Shown one piece after another: positions 45,601-54,671 of a DNA stretch of 64,000 nt; the stretch's first letter is position 1, and every line of letters begins with the position of its first letter. The notes under the pieces were generated by a model. That model made no database searches. It was given only the letters and a program-made list of their open reading frames with translations, and had not been told where the DNA came from. Position numbers and translations under genes: made by a program. The DNA is from Bacteroidota bacterium (GTDB lineage: Bacteria > Bacteroidota > Bacteroidia > Cytophagales > Cytophagaceae): contig JAEWYS010000001.1 of the NCBI GenBank assembly GCA_023458555.1, positions 1 to 64,000 of the forward strand. Direction: 5' to 3'.

Positions 45601-46104
45601 AATATAAAGAGACTTTACAATGCGAAGCTTGCTCTTGGCAGATCACTCAAAAGCAGCGCCTCAGATTTTTTGTCGCAGAAAAACTATACGATCGAGTCCT
45701 GGCTGCTGCGTCCGGAGTTTGCCTATCAGCCGAGTCCGGACTTGCGTGTGACAGGTAGTCTTAATTATACGCGTAAGGTAAATATTGCAAGCATTCTGAA
45801 AGAAAAAGCCATGTTGTATGAAGCCGGACTGGATACCAGATTCAGCAGGGTTTCACAGCGTTCTGTTTCCGGCGGTATTCGTTATATCCGGATTATGGCT
45901 GATCTGAAAGAAACTCCGGTAGGAAGTGCGCTTGGCTATGAAATGCTGGAGGCCTTGCGGCCTGGCAATAATTTTACGTGGAGTATAAACTGGCAGGAAA
46001 AGCTGGTAAGCGGTCTGCAATTATCGTTTATCTATGAAGGACGTAAATCTGAAGGCAGTCCTACCATTCATACGGGCAGAGTTCAGGCATCTGCGTTTTT
46101 CTGA
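42658..46104 (+). CDS. Large outer-membrane beta-barrel-like protein, function unknown
   Basis: An 1148-residue protein with an N-terminal signal peptide (about 1-21). From about residue 135 there is a segment typical of uncharacterised large Bacteroidota proteins: RGISFGNNQNVFVNSALNL and SDQNIPFQPEG, followed by many alternating strands. The last residue is Phe and the terminal strands are amphipathic, as in outer-membrane barrels. D826-E837 forms an EF-hand or dockerin-like loop (DFNEDGIQDLNE). The start codon follows the kinase stop directly (TAAATG), so the two are co-translated. I do not recognise a named function. Confidence 0.78.
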   Translation: MLLRIYVTTFFLLFSLLALGQQNSKKCQWVRVTEVPFRIDSLSLLPESIELHETADSLLRIFYDINIGKAAFNRSTDDSVRVCYRVLPYDLSQSYFNRDPALYDTNQYYREEVGRYGSYGYPIAEKDQLLNTPGINKSGSVTRGISFGNNQNVFVNSALNLQMDGKITDNIGITASISDQNIPFQPEGNTQQLQEFDKVFIQLHTPKSRLTAGDLVMQNHQGHFLRYHRNVQGGLFEGNYVKDSVTSSFTMVGAAVSKGKFASIQLQAMEGVQGPYRLTGPNNERFIIVLANSERIYLDGRLLTRGFDYDYIIDYNQAEITFTANVMITRYSVVRVDFEYSDKNYGRSNIMAGHYQNWKKLSGYVNYYLQKDNPNNPLQYNLSGEERGQLAMIGDNLGQAVISGADSVGFHENKVLYMRIDSLGTQLFVASSDPDKAFYEVVFTDVGMGRGDYALQNSTANGRIYVYAGPGGGTYLPVRIVATPKKNQMVTVGGAFDPDKNTSFYGEVAFSENDQNLYSSIGNEDNAGKAVKIGMVNKGRQIAVLGPWKFVNALDFEYTERNFRQIDRFRDINYERDWSADLNTERYNRIFNASLGLEKDQDNLFRYDLSRRIKGGEVDGLQQALTFHKSFGQFYFYGSGWTMYNDQSQFRSDWTRLNLHAAWKGRLLSPGIIYSSDKNRVASPEGNIVSTAMYYEELKFYLKSNDTSTIGYAVDYAIRENSDTLQGNIVKTNRSQTLTGTFNSLVRKQHTIRLQLAYRYLDYFDYMPNALPDEETFITRMDWNSDFLQRHVRSELTVTTGTGRELKRAFYYQEVPQGTGTHVWEDFNEDGIQDLNEFIEKVSGLAYNQKEYIRVFMPTDEYVNAYTGAINYRLDLYAPRQWRSHANPVKNLLSRLSSTSSWSVNNKVLSPDLTGRFFPSPSSGAANMLSNQSGIRANLFYNRTNPVYGMDLLFAASESKSLLTQGYETIGKSDLTYNTRLNIKRLYNAKLALGRSLKSSASDFLSQKNYTIESWLLRPEFAYQPSPDLRVTGSLNYTRKVNIASILKEKAMLYEAGLDTRFSRVSQRSVSGGIRYIRIMADLKETPVGSALGYEMLEALRPGNNFTWSINWQEKLVSGLQLSFIYEGRKSEGSPTIHTGRVQASAFF

Positions 46105-46274
46105 TACGATATCGGGAAAACGAGAGTAGTCTTTATGGACCGTCGCGCAACAAACGTTCATCTTTCGGGTTTTTTCCAATCTTTGAGTATTAAGATTTAA
46201 GATTCTGGTTTTTAATTTATTAATGGAAGCTGCAAATCAATGTATGGCGAAGTGAGTGCCTGGTCTTGTTAAAT

Positions 46275-48659
46275 TTACAGGAGAAAGTTGGCTGCCAGTT
46301 TCAGAACAAGGTTCTGAGAAAGCCGCTCATGCTCATAAGGGCCATATCGTCCAAACAGGCCAATTCCCAGCCCTGTATTCAATCCGCTGATGTTAATAAC
46401 GAGCAGATTTTTCAGGAAAATACCGGATTCGAAATAGCCTTTTTCCATAGTTTTAAATGGTATTTCCTTGTGCATATCCGGGTTTCTCAGATTTCCGAAT
46501 CCCATATTATGCACCATGACGATATTGGGTTTGAGTATTTTGTATGGTGTATATAGCTGTCCGAAATCGTGAGAGTAAAACAGGGCAAAAAACCTGTCAG
46601 AAAGGAATTCGTTGTAGCCCATTGTTTCGAAGCTGTTGTGAATGACTACCGAAATGCTGCGTAACGCACCTTTCATATTATATAGTTTGGTGTAGGGAAC
46701 TTCACCCAATACAGCTCCTGCAGTAAGCTGTATTCCTGAGATACCGAACCGGAAGAAACGGAAGGTCTGCTGAATCTTAAAATCAAATCTGGAATAATCA
46801 AACTCTCCCAGAGGACTATATGGTAGTCCTTTCGTATAGTTGAACCAGAAAACAGGAAAAGCTGTACCCATAAACAGTGTATTGATGGGGGTTTTGATAT
46901 ACTCCTCCCCAAAAGCATACCGAAAGCCAAGGCTATATTCCAGAAAATGAAAGTGTCTGTCCGGGTGCTCATTAAACTGATAGGTATAGCTTGGTACATG
47001 TAATGCGGCAGAAATACCGGAATTTAACCGCAGATACTTGAATGGTCTGAATGAAAAAGCGAAGTTTGCCTGACGAGCGTAATCCATTATGGAAAGCCGG
47101 TACTTTCGCAGAGGCTCAGTGGAATATTGTATTATATCGAAAGAAAAAAACTGGGCTCCGGCTTCGTAGACATCATTGCTATAGGCGGCGGAAAGAGAAA
47201 CGTTCAGCGGATCATTAAAGTTGTATGTGCCGCTCAGTCCATATTTGAAGCGTTTGTCCTTGAGACCATAACCCCAGTATCCACCCAGTATCCACCTGCG
47301 GGAAAAGCGTTCATTGGTATGAAGACCTAATCCAAGCCGCAGGCCCTCCAGATAGTTAAGCGAAAGTATTTTGTTAAGATCTATATTAACCTTGCCGATC
47401 GGAATCTGCCCGAAATAGACCCGTTCACCAAAGGTCAGGACTTCGTCCTGCTTTCTCTGCACTCCGGTAGAATCATAGTAACGGAATGTATACACGTCTT
47501 TGGCGCTGAGCGGCGCCTGCCGGTGTTTTTGCCAGAGCGAATCCGGAAAGCTTCCGGATTCCTCATTGTATTCCAGGACAATTTCTGAGAAGTCAGCCGG
47601 AACAAGCGAATAGTCTCTTTGATAATCAAATAAATAGCTTTGGGCGGATAAATGCAGGCTGGCATTGCCGACTCCCAGATTATAGATGTTTATATCTGTT
47701 TTGTATTTTGAAGGAAACCAGTTGCCGGCCATATAATCATATTCCTGACAGGCTTCAATCCGGGTATTGCCGGCTTTGAGCGGAGACGTAACAAAGTATT
47801 TGACCACATTGTGCCGGCCCTCGATATAGAGAAAACCCTGTGCTGCCCCGACCGATTTGGCCGGAAGCGGGTAGAAGGACAAAATATATACGGGAGAGCC
47901 GTTGACAGTCGCCGAATCCACCAGCCGGTACGCATAGGTAAGATAAGATGCAAAGCACAATGGCGAGATAAACTTTGTATTGGCTATACGTACATAGTTG
48001 CTGTACAGATTAAAGGCATTCGGATGAATATAGTTGACATAGGTAGAAGGAAGCTTGATTCCGGTAGAACGAATTCCCAGAATCCGTTCTTTACGTCTGA
48101 TTCTGTCAAGCTGGTGCAGCTCACTGACTGATTCCATAAGAAACAGATGCTGGTTTTCCTGATCTTCTATATTGTATGAGAGTATGTCCAGGAGACGTTC
48201 GTAGATTTTTTTTGTATAGCCGTTTTTTTGGGTGCTTACGGTAAATTTGTTGTAGCTTTTGTGTGTGAAAGACTTGTGTGCCTTTTTTATATAGCGCTTT
48301 TGAAGCAGTACCAGCCTGATCAGTGAATCTGAAAAGTGATCGCTGCCCGAAGCATAAAAGCTGTTGCTGTTTCTGCCCAGATAGTAAAAATGATTGCTGG
48401 TATCCAGGGCTGTTATTGTAACTTCTCCGTAGAAATAATGCCGGATATTAATTTTTTCGGGAATAAAATCAAGTGTTGTATAGCCATTCATATCCGAAAA
48501 CAGATGAAGGGTATCATTGATGATACAGTGCACATATGGCACAGCTTCTTTGGTTTCTGCATCTTTACAGCTAAACCAGTAGCCTGAAGCAGATTGTGCG
48601 TGAGATAAAAAGGCAGTACAGAGCAGCAGAATCAGTATTTGAAAACGGATAAACTTCAT
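46275..48659 (-). CDS. DUF5686 family outer-membrane protein with CarboxypepD_reg-like N-terminus
   Basis: A 794-residue secreted protein with signal peptide (about 1-21). The N-terminus resembles a CarboxypepD_reg-like domain (about 25-95: KDAETKEAVPYVHC...FSDMNGYTTLDF). The DUF5686 core follows, with the RIANTKFISPL and IEGRHNVVKYFV-like segments. The C-terminal part is strand-rich and ends in hydrophobic residues, consistent with an outer-membrane barrel. Function of the family is not established. It overlaps the upstream patatin gene by four bases (ATGA), so the two are translationally coupled. Confidence 0.84.
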   Translation of the reverse strand: MKFIRFQILILLLCTAFLSHAQSASGYWFSCKDAETKEAVPYVHCIINDTLHLFSDMNGYTTLDFIPEKINIRHYFYGEVTITALDTSNHFYYLGRNSNSFYASGSDHFSDSLIRLVLLQKRYIKKAHKSFTHKSYNKFTVSTQKNGYTKKIYERLLDILSYNIEDQENQHLFLMESVSELHQLDRIRRKERILGIRSTGIKLPSTYVNYIHPNAFNLYSNYVRIANTKFISPLCFASYLTYAYRLVDSATVNGSPVYILSFYPLPAKSVGAAQGFLYIEGRHNVVKYFVTSPLKAGNTRIEACQEYDYMAGNWFPSKYKTDINIYNLGVGNASLHLSAQSYLFDYQRDYSLVPADFSEIVLEYNEESGSFPDSLWQKHRQAPLSAKDVYTFRYYDSTGVQRKQDEVLTFGERVYFGQIPIGKVNIDLNKILSLNYLEGLRLGLGLHTNERFSRRWILGGYWGYGLKDKRFKYGLSGTYNFNDPLNVSLSAAYSNDVYEAGAQFFSFDIIQYSTEPLRKYRLSIMDYARQANFAFSFRPFKYLRLNSGISAALHVPSYTYQFNEHPDRHFHFLEYSLGFRYAFGEEYIKTPINTLFMGTAFPVFWFNYTKGLPYSPLGEFDYSRFDFKIQQTFRFFRFGISGIQLTAGAVLGEVPYTKLYNMKGALRSISVVIHNSFETMGYNEFLSDRFFALFYSHDFGQLYTPYKILKPNIVMVHNMGFGNLRNPDMHKEIPFKTMEKGYFESGIFLKNLLVINISGLNTGLGIGLFGRYGPYEHERLSQNLVLKLAANFLL

Positions 48660-50977
48660 TCAGCAACCTGATGTGACAGTGTTTTCAGCCGTATGAGACT
48701 GGCCTGATTATTTCCTTCCTTAATGGTACGGTGAATACTTTCCTTTTCTCTGGTAGTCAGATGCCAGCTAAGTACTGCCCGGTCTGACTTGTCCGCAGCC
48801 TCTACTTTTTTAGGATCAATATTTTTATCCCTCAGCTTATCCCAGTATCTGGCTTTGGGTATATACTGAAAATCTACTACGGCAATATCGTTTTTAAACC
48901 AGGCCTTGGCAAACTCAATCATATTGTCATTGGTGATATCCTGAAAATAATCCCAGTTGTTGTATAATCCGCCGATAGGGCTGATGATTTTCTGAAGTAT
49001 AGACGCTTCTTTCTTTTTTACAATTTCAATATCTTTTTCGGAATCACGTATTTCAATAAAGACAACTCCGCTGGTGTTTTCTGCAATCCAGTCTTTAAAC
49101 ACATAAAGGAAATTGACAGCATCCCTGATGCCAAAATTATCAGACAGTCCGGCATCCATGATTTCCATAGGAGGCAGGCTTGGCATGATGACATTGGGCG
49201 TAATATAAGGAAATGTCGCGCTCATGCGCAGAGCGCTCAGAAAACGAAGCTCTTCGGCGCTGTGGTCTCTGAAAAAACGGCTGTATTCAATACCCTTGAT
49301 CTTCTGATTAAGTATATAGCGGTCCCTGAGGCTGGTGCCTACGGTCATATAGCTTACTCCCTGGGGAGAGATAAACAATGGCCGGCCATCGTTGACAACA
49401 GTCGGCGAAAGCAGAAGCATAGGAATTTCCGAGTTTTTTTCCGGGAGGTAGTAGTCTGTCAGCTTTTTTTCAAAAACGTGTCCGAGATTTTTATTTAGCT
49501 GCTGCTCAAATGCATAGCCTCTGTCTTTCAGGTATTCATGCCCGTTGTACTCAAAGGTCTGGAAGCGTAAGAAAAGATCGTTGACTACCAGGCTGAACAT
49601 CATTGGATTAAGGATGTCGCTGGACATATTGTCAAAATACTGCCTGGAAGTCAGGTTAATATCCCGGCCGCGCTGCTTCAGGAGATACAGTTCCCGGTAG
49701 TATGCAGCACCGATCAGTCCGCCGGAAGCTCCCGTAATCAGCATGGTGTGTTTCATAAGCTCACCTTGCAGCGTGCTGTCAATATTCTGAAGTGCATTTA
49801 CTGTCCAGGCTGCCGCCCGCTGACCGCCGCCGCTGGTACATATAAAGAACATTTTCGGCTTTTTATCTGCCGGAAACTTTTTTCGCCAGTTTTCAAGAAT
49901 CTCGATGGTCGCTGCCTTGTCGTTCTGATAATTTTCCTGGTTGGATAAGGTCCGCAGGCGTTTCAGGCTGTATTCGGCCGGTTGTCCGCTGTAGTCTATG
50001 CCATAGACTCTGTAGTCTGAGTTTACCAGCTGATTTTTAACCAGCACATTGAACAGCACAAGCAGCGCTATCAGTCCACTGATAGCCCAGCCTCTGAGCC
50101 AGTAGGAAAAGGCGCCGGTAAACATCACAAACATGGAAAGAAGAAGAATGCCGCTTGCCGCTGCCGGTATCTGGAAGCGGGCTTCATCCATGAAAAAACC
50201 CAGCAGTATAATCAGAAAAATTACGATGATCTCAACGATTACGGCATTGAAGTGATTCTGGTCAAAAATTTTCAACAGTACATCCTTGTCATAGATCGAG
50301 TGGTCGGGGCACTTGGCAACATGAAACGGATTTTTGAAATAGTACTTGACTGTATATTTGTTGCGTTTAAACGAACGGATCTTTCTCAATACATTGACTC
50401 TGTTGATCCTGGTCTTGACCAGACGCTGGTCCAGCGAACCGGCCAGTTCTTTGAAAATATCTTTGTTGGTGCTGCTGAAATAGCTGAACAGAATGACCAG
50501 TACCATGGAAACGCCAAACAGGAAGCTGAACACTTCGGTAATGATCTGGCTTACCGGCTGAAATCCGTTCTGAAACTGAAAACTAATGATGTTGAACGCA
50601 TATACTACCAGAAAAACGAAGGGAATTGTGCTGTTATTAAGGCAAAACTTGGTAAATGGCTTGGGTATGGTTCCCAGGAAAGTAAATCTGTAGCTGTCAA
50701 GTATGTATGTGGTGATGTGAAATGACATGATAAAGATACCGGTAGCAGCTCCGATAAGAAAGAAACCCCGGTAGTCCACCTGATTCATATATTCCGGATC
50801 CAGAAAAAGATAGGGAACACCGATCAGATTAAAGATATTCTGGGTTACTACCGCAAACAGTAAGGCCCAAAGCAGTAAAAGTATCTGATTTTTTTTAAGA
50901 TGATTTACGAGCAGCTGTACAGGAAAACTGTAGTAAAAATTACTGAGGTAAAGTTTGAGTTTCCTGAATCTGTTCAT
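48656..50977 (-). CDS. Membrane-anchored patatin-like phospholipase
   Basis: A 773-residue protein. The first part (about 1-330) has about seven hydrophobic helices, so it is an inner-membrane protein. The patatin domain follows. The oxyanion region FICTSGGGQRAAAW and GASGG with nucleophile S418 (GxSxG) are present, as is D608 in MDAGLSDNFG, which serves as the dyad Asp. Patatin enzymes hydrolyse acyl esters of phospholipids. Its stop overlaps the start of the DUF5686 gene by four bases. Substrate and direction of the active domain are not known. Confidence 0.85.
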   Translation of the reverse strand: MNRFRKLKLYLSNFYYSFPVQLLVNHLKKNQILLLLWALLFAVVTQNIFNLIGVPYLFLDPEYMNQVDYRGFFLIGAATGIFIMSFHITTYILDSYRFTFLGTIPKPFTKFCLNNSTIPFVFLVVYAFNIISFQFQNGFQPVSQIITEVFSFLFGVSMVLVILFSYFSSTNKDIFKELAGSLDQRLVKTRINRVNVLRKIRSFKRNKYTVKYYFKNPFHVAKCPDHSIYDKDVLLKIFDQNHFNAVIVEIIVIFLIILLGFFMDEARFQIPAAASGILLLSMFVMFTGAFSYWLRGWAISGLIALLVLFNVLVKNQLVNSDYRVYGIDYSGQPAEYSLKRLRTLSNQENYQNDKAATIEILENWRKKFPADKKPKMFFICTSGGGQRAAAWTVNALQNIDSTLQGELMKHTMLITGASGGLIGAAYYRELYLLKQRGRDINLTSRQYFDNMSSDILNPMMFSLVVNDLFLRFQTFEYNGHEYLKDRGYAFEQQLNKNLGHVFEKKLTDYYLPEKNSEIPMLLLSPTVVNDGRPLFISPQGVSYMTVGTSLRDRYILNQKIKGIEYSRFFRDHSAEELRFLSALRMSATFPYITPNVIMPSLPPMEIMDAGLSDNFGIRDAVNFLYVFKDWIAENTSGVVFIEIRDSEKDIEIVKKKEASILQKIISPIGGLYNNWDYFQDITNDNMIEFAKAWFKNDIAVVDFQYIPKARYWDKLRDKNIDPKKVEAADKSDRAVLSWHLTTREKESIHRTIKEGNNQASLIRLKTLSHQVAE

Positions 50978-51123
50978 TATTGCTTTAGGTCCTTTGATAC
51001 TTAGTACGAAGAATAATCTGCAAAGGTGGCTTAAAAATAAAATAATACCACACTAAATAATCAACTTGTCATTTATTTTTTTAGTATGAATATTTCTAAC
51101 TTTACAGTTCGTTTAATTTATAC

Positions 51124-52908
51124 ATGAAGAACATTCGGAACTTTTGTATTATTGCCCATATTGATCATGGGAAAAGTACACTGGCTGACAGGCTGATTGA
51201 AACTACGCAGACAGTACAGCAACGGTCCATGACCAATCAGCTGCTTGATAATATGGATCTGGAGCGGGAGCGGGGTATTACAATCAAGAGTCATGCCATC
51301 CAGATGACTTACTTATACAAAGGGGAAACCTATACGCTGAATCTGATTGATACTCCGGGGCACGTGGATTTTTCCTACGAAGTGTCCAGGTCTATTGCCG
51401 CCTGTGAAGGAGCGCTGCTGATTGTGGATGCTTCACAGGGGATAGAAGCGCAGACGATTTCCAATCTGTATCTTGCTATGGAGCATGATCTGGAAATTAT
51501 CCCGGTTTTGAATAAAATCGATTTGCCGGGGGCAATGCCTGACGAAGTATCTGATGAAATCATCGACCTTATAGGATGTGCAAAAGAGGATATCATTCCT
51601 GCCAGCGGCAAAGAGGGGATAGGAATTGTAGATATACTGAATGCGATTGTGGAGCGTATTCCTCATCCGAAAGGAGATCCGGAAGGCCCCTTGCAGGCAT
51701 TGATTTTTGATTCTGTGTTCAATTCATTTCGCGGAGTAGAGGTAATTTTCAGGGTATACAACGGTACCATTCGTCAGGGAGAAGCTGTACAGTTTGTCAA
51801 TACGGGCAAACGCTACAATGCAGACGAAATCGGTGTGCTGAAGCTGGATAAGGATCCGAAGAAAGAACTGGCTGCCGGCAATGTGGGATATCTCATTTCC
51901 GGAATTAAGGATGCGAAAGAAGTAAAAGTCGGTGATACGATTACCAAGGTCGAACGACCTGCAGAAGCCATCAAAGGTTTTGAGGATGTTAAGCCAATGG
52001 TATTTGCCGGTATTTATCCTGTAGAAACCAGCGAATTTGAAGATCTGCGGGCGGCAATGGAAAAACTGCAGCTTAATGATGCATCCATTGTATGGGAACC
52101 CGAGACTTCCGCTGCTCTTGGCTTCGGATTTCGTTGCGGATTCCTGGGCATGCTGCACATGGAAATTGTACAGGAACGCCTTGAGCGCGAGTTTGATATG
52201 ACGGTAATTACTACCGTGCCCAGTGTACAGTTTCATGCGGTGTTGAAGAAAGGAGATCTGATCAGGATCAATGCTCCTGCCGATATGCCGGATCCGACCC
52301 TGATTGATCATATCGAAGAACCCTATATCCGGGCTCAAATAATAACCAAAGCAGATTTTGTGGGAGCTGTCATATCACTTTGCATGGACAAGCGGGGTAT
52401 TATCAAAAATCAGGTCTATCTGACCAGTGACCGCGTTGAGCTTGGCTTTGAGATACCGCTGGCTGAGATTGTATTTGACTTCTTTGACAAGCTTAAAACG
52501 ATTTCCAAAGGATATGCTTCTCTGGATTATGAACTTATAGGTTTCAGAGAATCCAATATGGTGAAGCTCGATTTGCTTTTTAACGGAGACAAGGTTGATG
52601 CGCTGAGCGCTATTGTGCATCGTGATAAAGCCTATGACTGGGGCAAAAAACTTTGTGAAAAGCTGAAAGAGCTGATCCCGAGACAAATGTTTGAAATTGC
52701 TATACAGGCAGCTATCGGACAGAAAGTGATTGCCCGTGAAACAGTTAAAGCCATGCGTAAAAACGTTCTTGCCAAATGTTACGGAGGAGATATTTCCCGT
52801 AAGCGTAAGCTGCTTGAAAAACAGAAGAAGGGCAAGAAGCGGATGAGACAGGTAGGAAATGTTGAGATTCCCCAGGAAGCTTTTATGGCTGTACTGAAGC
52901 TTGACTAG
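51124..52908 (+). CDS. lepA: Elongation factor 4 (LepA)
   Basis: A 594-residue translational GTPase. It has G1 AHIDHGKSTL near residue 11, the effector RGITI, G3 DTPGHVDF near 80 and G4 NKIDLPGA near 135. The C-terminus has the LepA-specific domain (VKAMRKNVLAKCYGGDISRKRKLLEKQKKGKKRMR region, about residues 540-575). LepA back-translocates or remodels stalled ribosomes. The length is standard. The usual lepB neighbour is not present downstream. The gene stands alone, divergent from the patatin gene. Confidence 0.97.
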   Translation: MKNIRNFCIIAHIDHGKSTLADRLIETTQTVQQRSMTNQLLDNMDLERERGITIKSHAIQMTYLYKGETYTLNLIDTPGHVDFSYEVSRSIAACEGALLIVDASQGIEAQTISNLYLAMEHDLEIIPVLNKIDLPGAMPDEVSDEIIDLIGCAKEDIIPASGKEGIGIVDILNAIVERIPHPKGDPEGPLQALIFDSVFNSFRGVEVIFRVYNGTIRQGEAVQFVNTGKRYNADEIGVLKLDKDPKKELAAGNVGYLISGIKDAKEVKVGDTITKVERPAEAIKGFEDVKPMVFAGIYPVETSEFEDLRAAMEKLQLNDASIVWEPETSAALGFGFRCGFLGMLHMEIVQERLEREFDMTVITTVPSVQFHAVLKKGDLIRINAPADMPDPTLIDHIEEPYIRAQIITKADFVGAVISLCMDKRGIIKNQVYLTSDRVELGFEIPLAEIVFDFFDKLKTISKGYASLDYELIGFRESNMVKLDLLFNGDKVDALSAIVHRDKAYDWGKKLCEKLKELIPRQMFEIAIQAAIGQKVIARETVKAMRKNVLAKCYGGDISRKRKLLEKQKKGKKRMRQVGNVEIPQEAFMAVLKLD

Positions 52909-53012
52909 ATTATAATGGTCGGTGCGGGCTATGGAAAGTAAAAAATGAACTAAACTTTCTTTAATTATCCATAGGTGGCTTGACAAAGCGCTTATTATTA
53001 AAATACAAAGTA

Positions 53013-53915
53013 ATGCATACGGAAAACAGGTTTCAGGTACTTGACGGGAAGGCCCTTTCAGAGCAGCTAAAAAATGAAATTGCGGAGGAAGTCCGGGAGA
53101 TAAAAGCCAAAGGAGGGAAGACTCCTCACCTGGCTGCAATTATTGTTGGCAACGATCCTGCAAGTGAAACCTATGTAAATTCGAAAATTCGTTCCTGTGA
53201 GCAGGTAGGCTTCAAATCCACCCATTTGCATCTGGATACCGCCATTACAGAAGAAGAGCTGCTGAAGAAAATCGATGAGATCAATCTGAACCCGGATATT
53301 GATGGTCTGATCGTGCAGCTGCCGCTTCCTAAACATATTTCCGTACACAAGGTTACTGCCCGTATCTCTCCATCGAAAGATGTGGACGGTTTTCATCCGG
53401 TCAATATCGGTCGTATGAATAAAAATCTTCCTTCCTATATATCTGCTACTCCGTATGGAATTCTGACACTGCTGGAGCGCTACAGGATTGATACCTTTGG
53501 TAAGCATTGTGTTGTAGTAGGCCGAAGCAATATTGTAGGCTCTCCGATGAGCATACTGATGTCCGGAGACCGGTATCCGGGCAATTGCACAGTTACTTTA
53601 TGTCATCGGTATACTCAGGATCTGGCAAATTATACCCGACAGGCAGATATATTGATTGTTGCGGTCGGTATCCCCGGACTTATCACACAAGATATGGTCA
53701 AACCCGGTGCGGTGATCGTGGATGTGGGAATTACCCGTGTGGAGGATGCATCCAAAAAAAGTGGTTTTAGCCTCAAAGGCGATGTCGAATACGATACCGT
53801 AGCTCCTTTATGCAGCTATATTACTCCGGTGCCCGGGGGGGTCGGACCGATGACTATTTATGCATTGCTGCGGAATACACTGATTTCATCGCAGAAACAA
53901 ATTGCTTTTGATTAA
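53013..53915 (+). CDS. folD: Bifunctional methylenetetrahydrofolate dehydrogenase/cyclohydrolase
   Basis: A 300-residue enzyme converting 5,10-methylene-THF to 10-formyl-THF. The YVNSKIRSCEQVGF segment holds the catalytic Lys, VQLPLPKHI and KDVDGFHP shape the folate site, GRSNIVGSPMSILM binds NADP, and PVPGGVGPMTI closes the site. I chose the ATG at 53013. An in-frame TTG at 52980 would add eleven residues outside the family pattern. A terminator hairpin follows. Confidence 0.95.
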   Translation: MHTENRFQVLDGKALSEQLKNEIAEEVREIKAKGGKTPHLAAIIVGNDPASETYVNSKIRSCEQVGFKSTHLHLDTAITEEELLKKIDEINLNPDIDGLIVQLPLPKHISVHKVTARISPSKDVDGFHPVNIGRMNKNLPSYISATPYGILTLLERYRIDTFGKHCVVVGRSNIVGSPMSILMSGDRYPGNCTVTLCHRYTQDLANYTRQADILIVAVGIPGLITQDMVKPGAVIVDVGITRVEDASKKSGFSLKGDVEYDTVAPLCSYITPVPGGVGPMTIYALLRNTLISSQKQIAFD

Positions 53916-53940
53916 GGATTAAAAATGTAAGTGATAAGCT

Positions 53941-53970
53941 AAAAGGGTCGTTTACGGCCCTTTTGTTTTA
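53941..53970 (+). terminator. Rho-independent terminator after folD
   Basis: AAAAGGGTCG (53941-53950) pairs with CGGCCCTTTT (53955-53964) over a four-base loop, with one G-T pair, and is followed by GTTTTA. It lies 25 bases after the folD stop. Confidence 0.85.
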
Positions 53971-54025
53971 ATCGGAGGGATAATTGAAGTAAAATGATAA
54001 CTTTATACGTTAAATAGCAAAAGAA

Positions 54026-54661
54026 ATGTCTGAGATGTCTCAAAACAGCCTTGTACTTTCCGGAGAGCAGCTGCCTGTTATGGAAGATTTTTATACCATT
54101 CAGGGAGAGGGCTATTTTCAGGGCAGAGCAGCATATTTTATACGTCTGGGGGGATGTGATGTCGGATGTCACTGGTGTGATGTAAAAGAGTCCTGGGATG
54201 CAGCTCTGCATCCTTTACATCCGGTGGATGAGATTGCAGGCAAAGCGGCTGCTTTTGTCGGTCGTATAGCCGTAGTAACAGGCGGAGAGCCTCTGATGTA
54301 TGAACTTGGTCCGCTTACTCAGGCATTGAAGCAGCGGGGATTTCGTACGCATATTGAGACATCGGGCGCTTATCCTGTTTCCGGTCAATGGGACTGGATC
54401 TGTCTTTCTCCCAAAAAGTTTAAGTTGCCAGATGTATCCGTACTTCAGCAGGCGCATGAATTGAAAGTCATCATCTACAATGCGTCAGACTTTGAATTTG
54501 CCGAACAATTTGCCGCAAAAGTAAGTAGTAAATGCAGGCTGTTTTTGCAGCCTGAATGGTCCAGAGAAAAAAAAATGCTTCCGCAGATTATTGATTATGT
54601 AAAGAATAATCCGCAATGGGAAGTGTCTTTGCAGGTGCATAAATACATGAACATACCATAG
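54026..54661 (+). CDS. queE: 7-carboxy-7-deazaguanine synthase (QueE)
   Basis: A 211-residue radical SAM enzyme of queuosine precursor synthesis. It turns 6-carboxytetrahydropterin into CDG. The CX3CX2C cluster-binding motif is CDVGCHWC near residue 48. The TIQGEGYFQGRAAYFIRLGG start, the TGGEPLMYEL motif near 93 and the SPKKFKLP segment are QueE hallmarks. No queC, queD or queF lies beside it. The PorE-like gene follows after ten bases. Confidence 0.92.
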   Translation: MSEMSQNSLVLSGEQLPVMEDFYTIQGEGYFQGRAAYFIRLGGCDVGCHWCDVKESWDAALHPLHPVDEIAGKAAAFVGRIAVVTGGEPLMYELGPLTQALKQRGFRTHIETSGAYPVSGQWDWICLSPKKFKLPDVSVLQQAHELKVIIYNASDFEFAEQFAAKVSSKCRLFLQPEWSREKKMLPQIIDYVKNNPQWEVSLQVHKYMNIP

Positions 54662-54671
54662 ATGCGATAAT

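Noticed and set aside
46105..46274. Terminator between the convergent large barrel-like gene and the DUF5686 gene
   Set aside because: Only a six-base repeat (AATCTT/AAGATT) is seen and no strong hairpin with a T-run.
50252..50725. A 157-codon forward ORF opposite the patatin gene
   Set aside because: It lies wholly antisense to the conserved patatin membrane part and shows no recognisable features.
51097..51104. TAACTTTA boxes before lepA, queE (53998-54005) and the PAS kinase (56763-56770) as promoters
   Set aside because: Each differs from TAnnTTTG at the last base and none has a TTG 17-23 bases upstream.
52375..53139. A 254-codon reverse ORF across the end of lepA and the start of folD
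   Set aside because: It overlaps two well-supported forward genes. Composition is that of a reverse-strand shadow.
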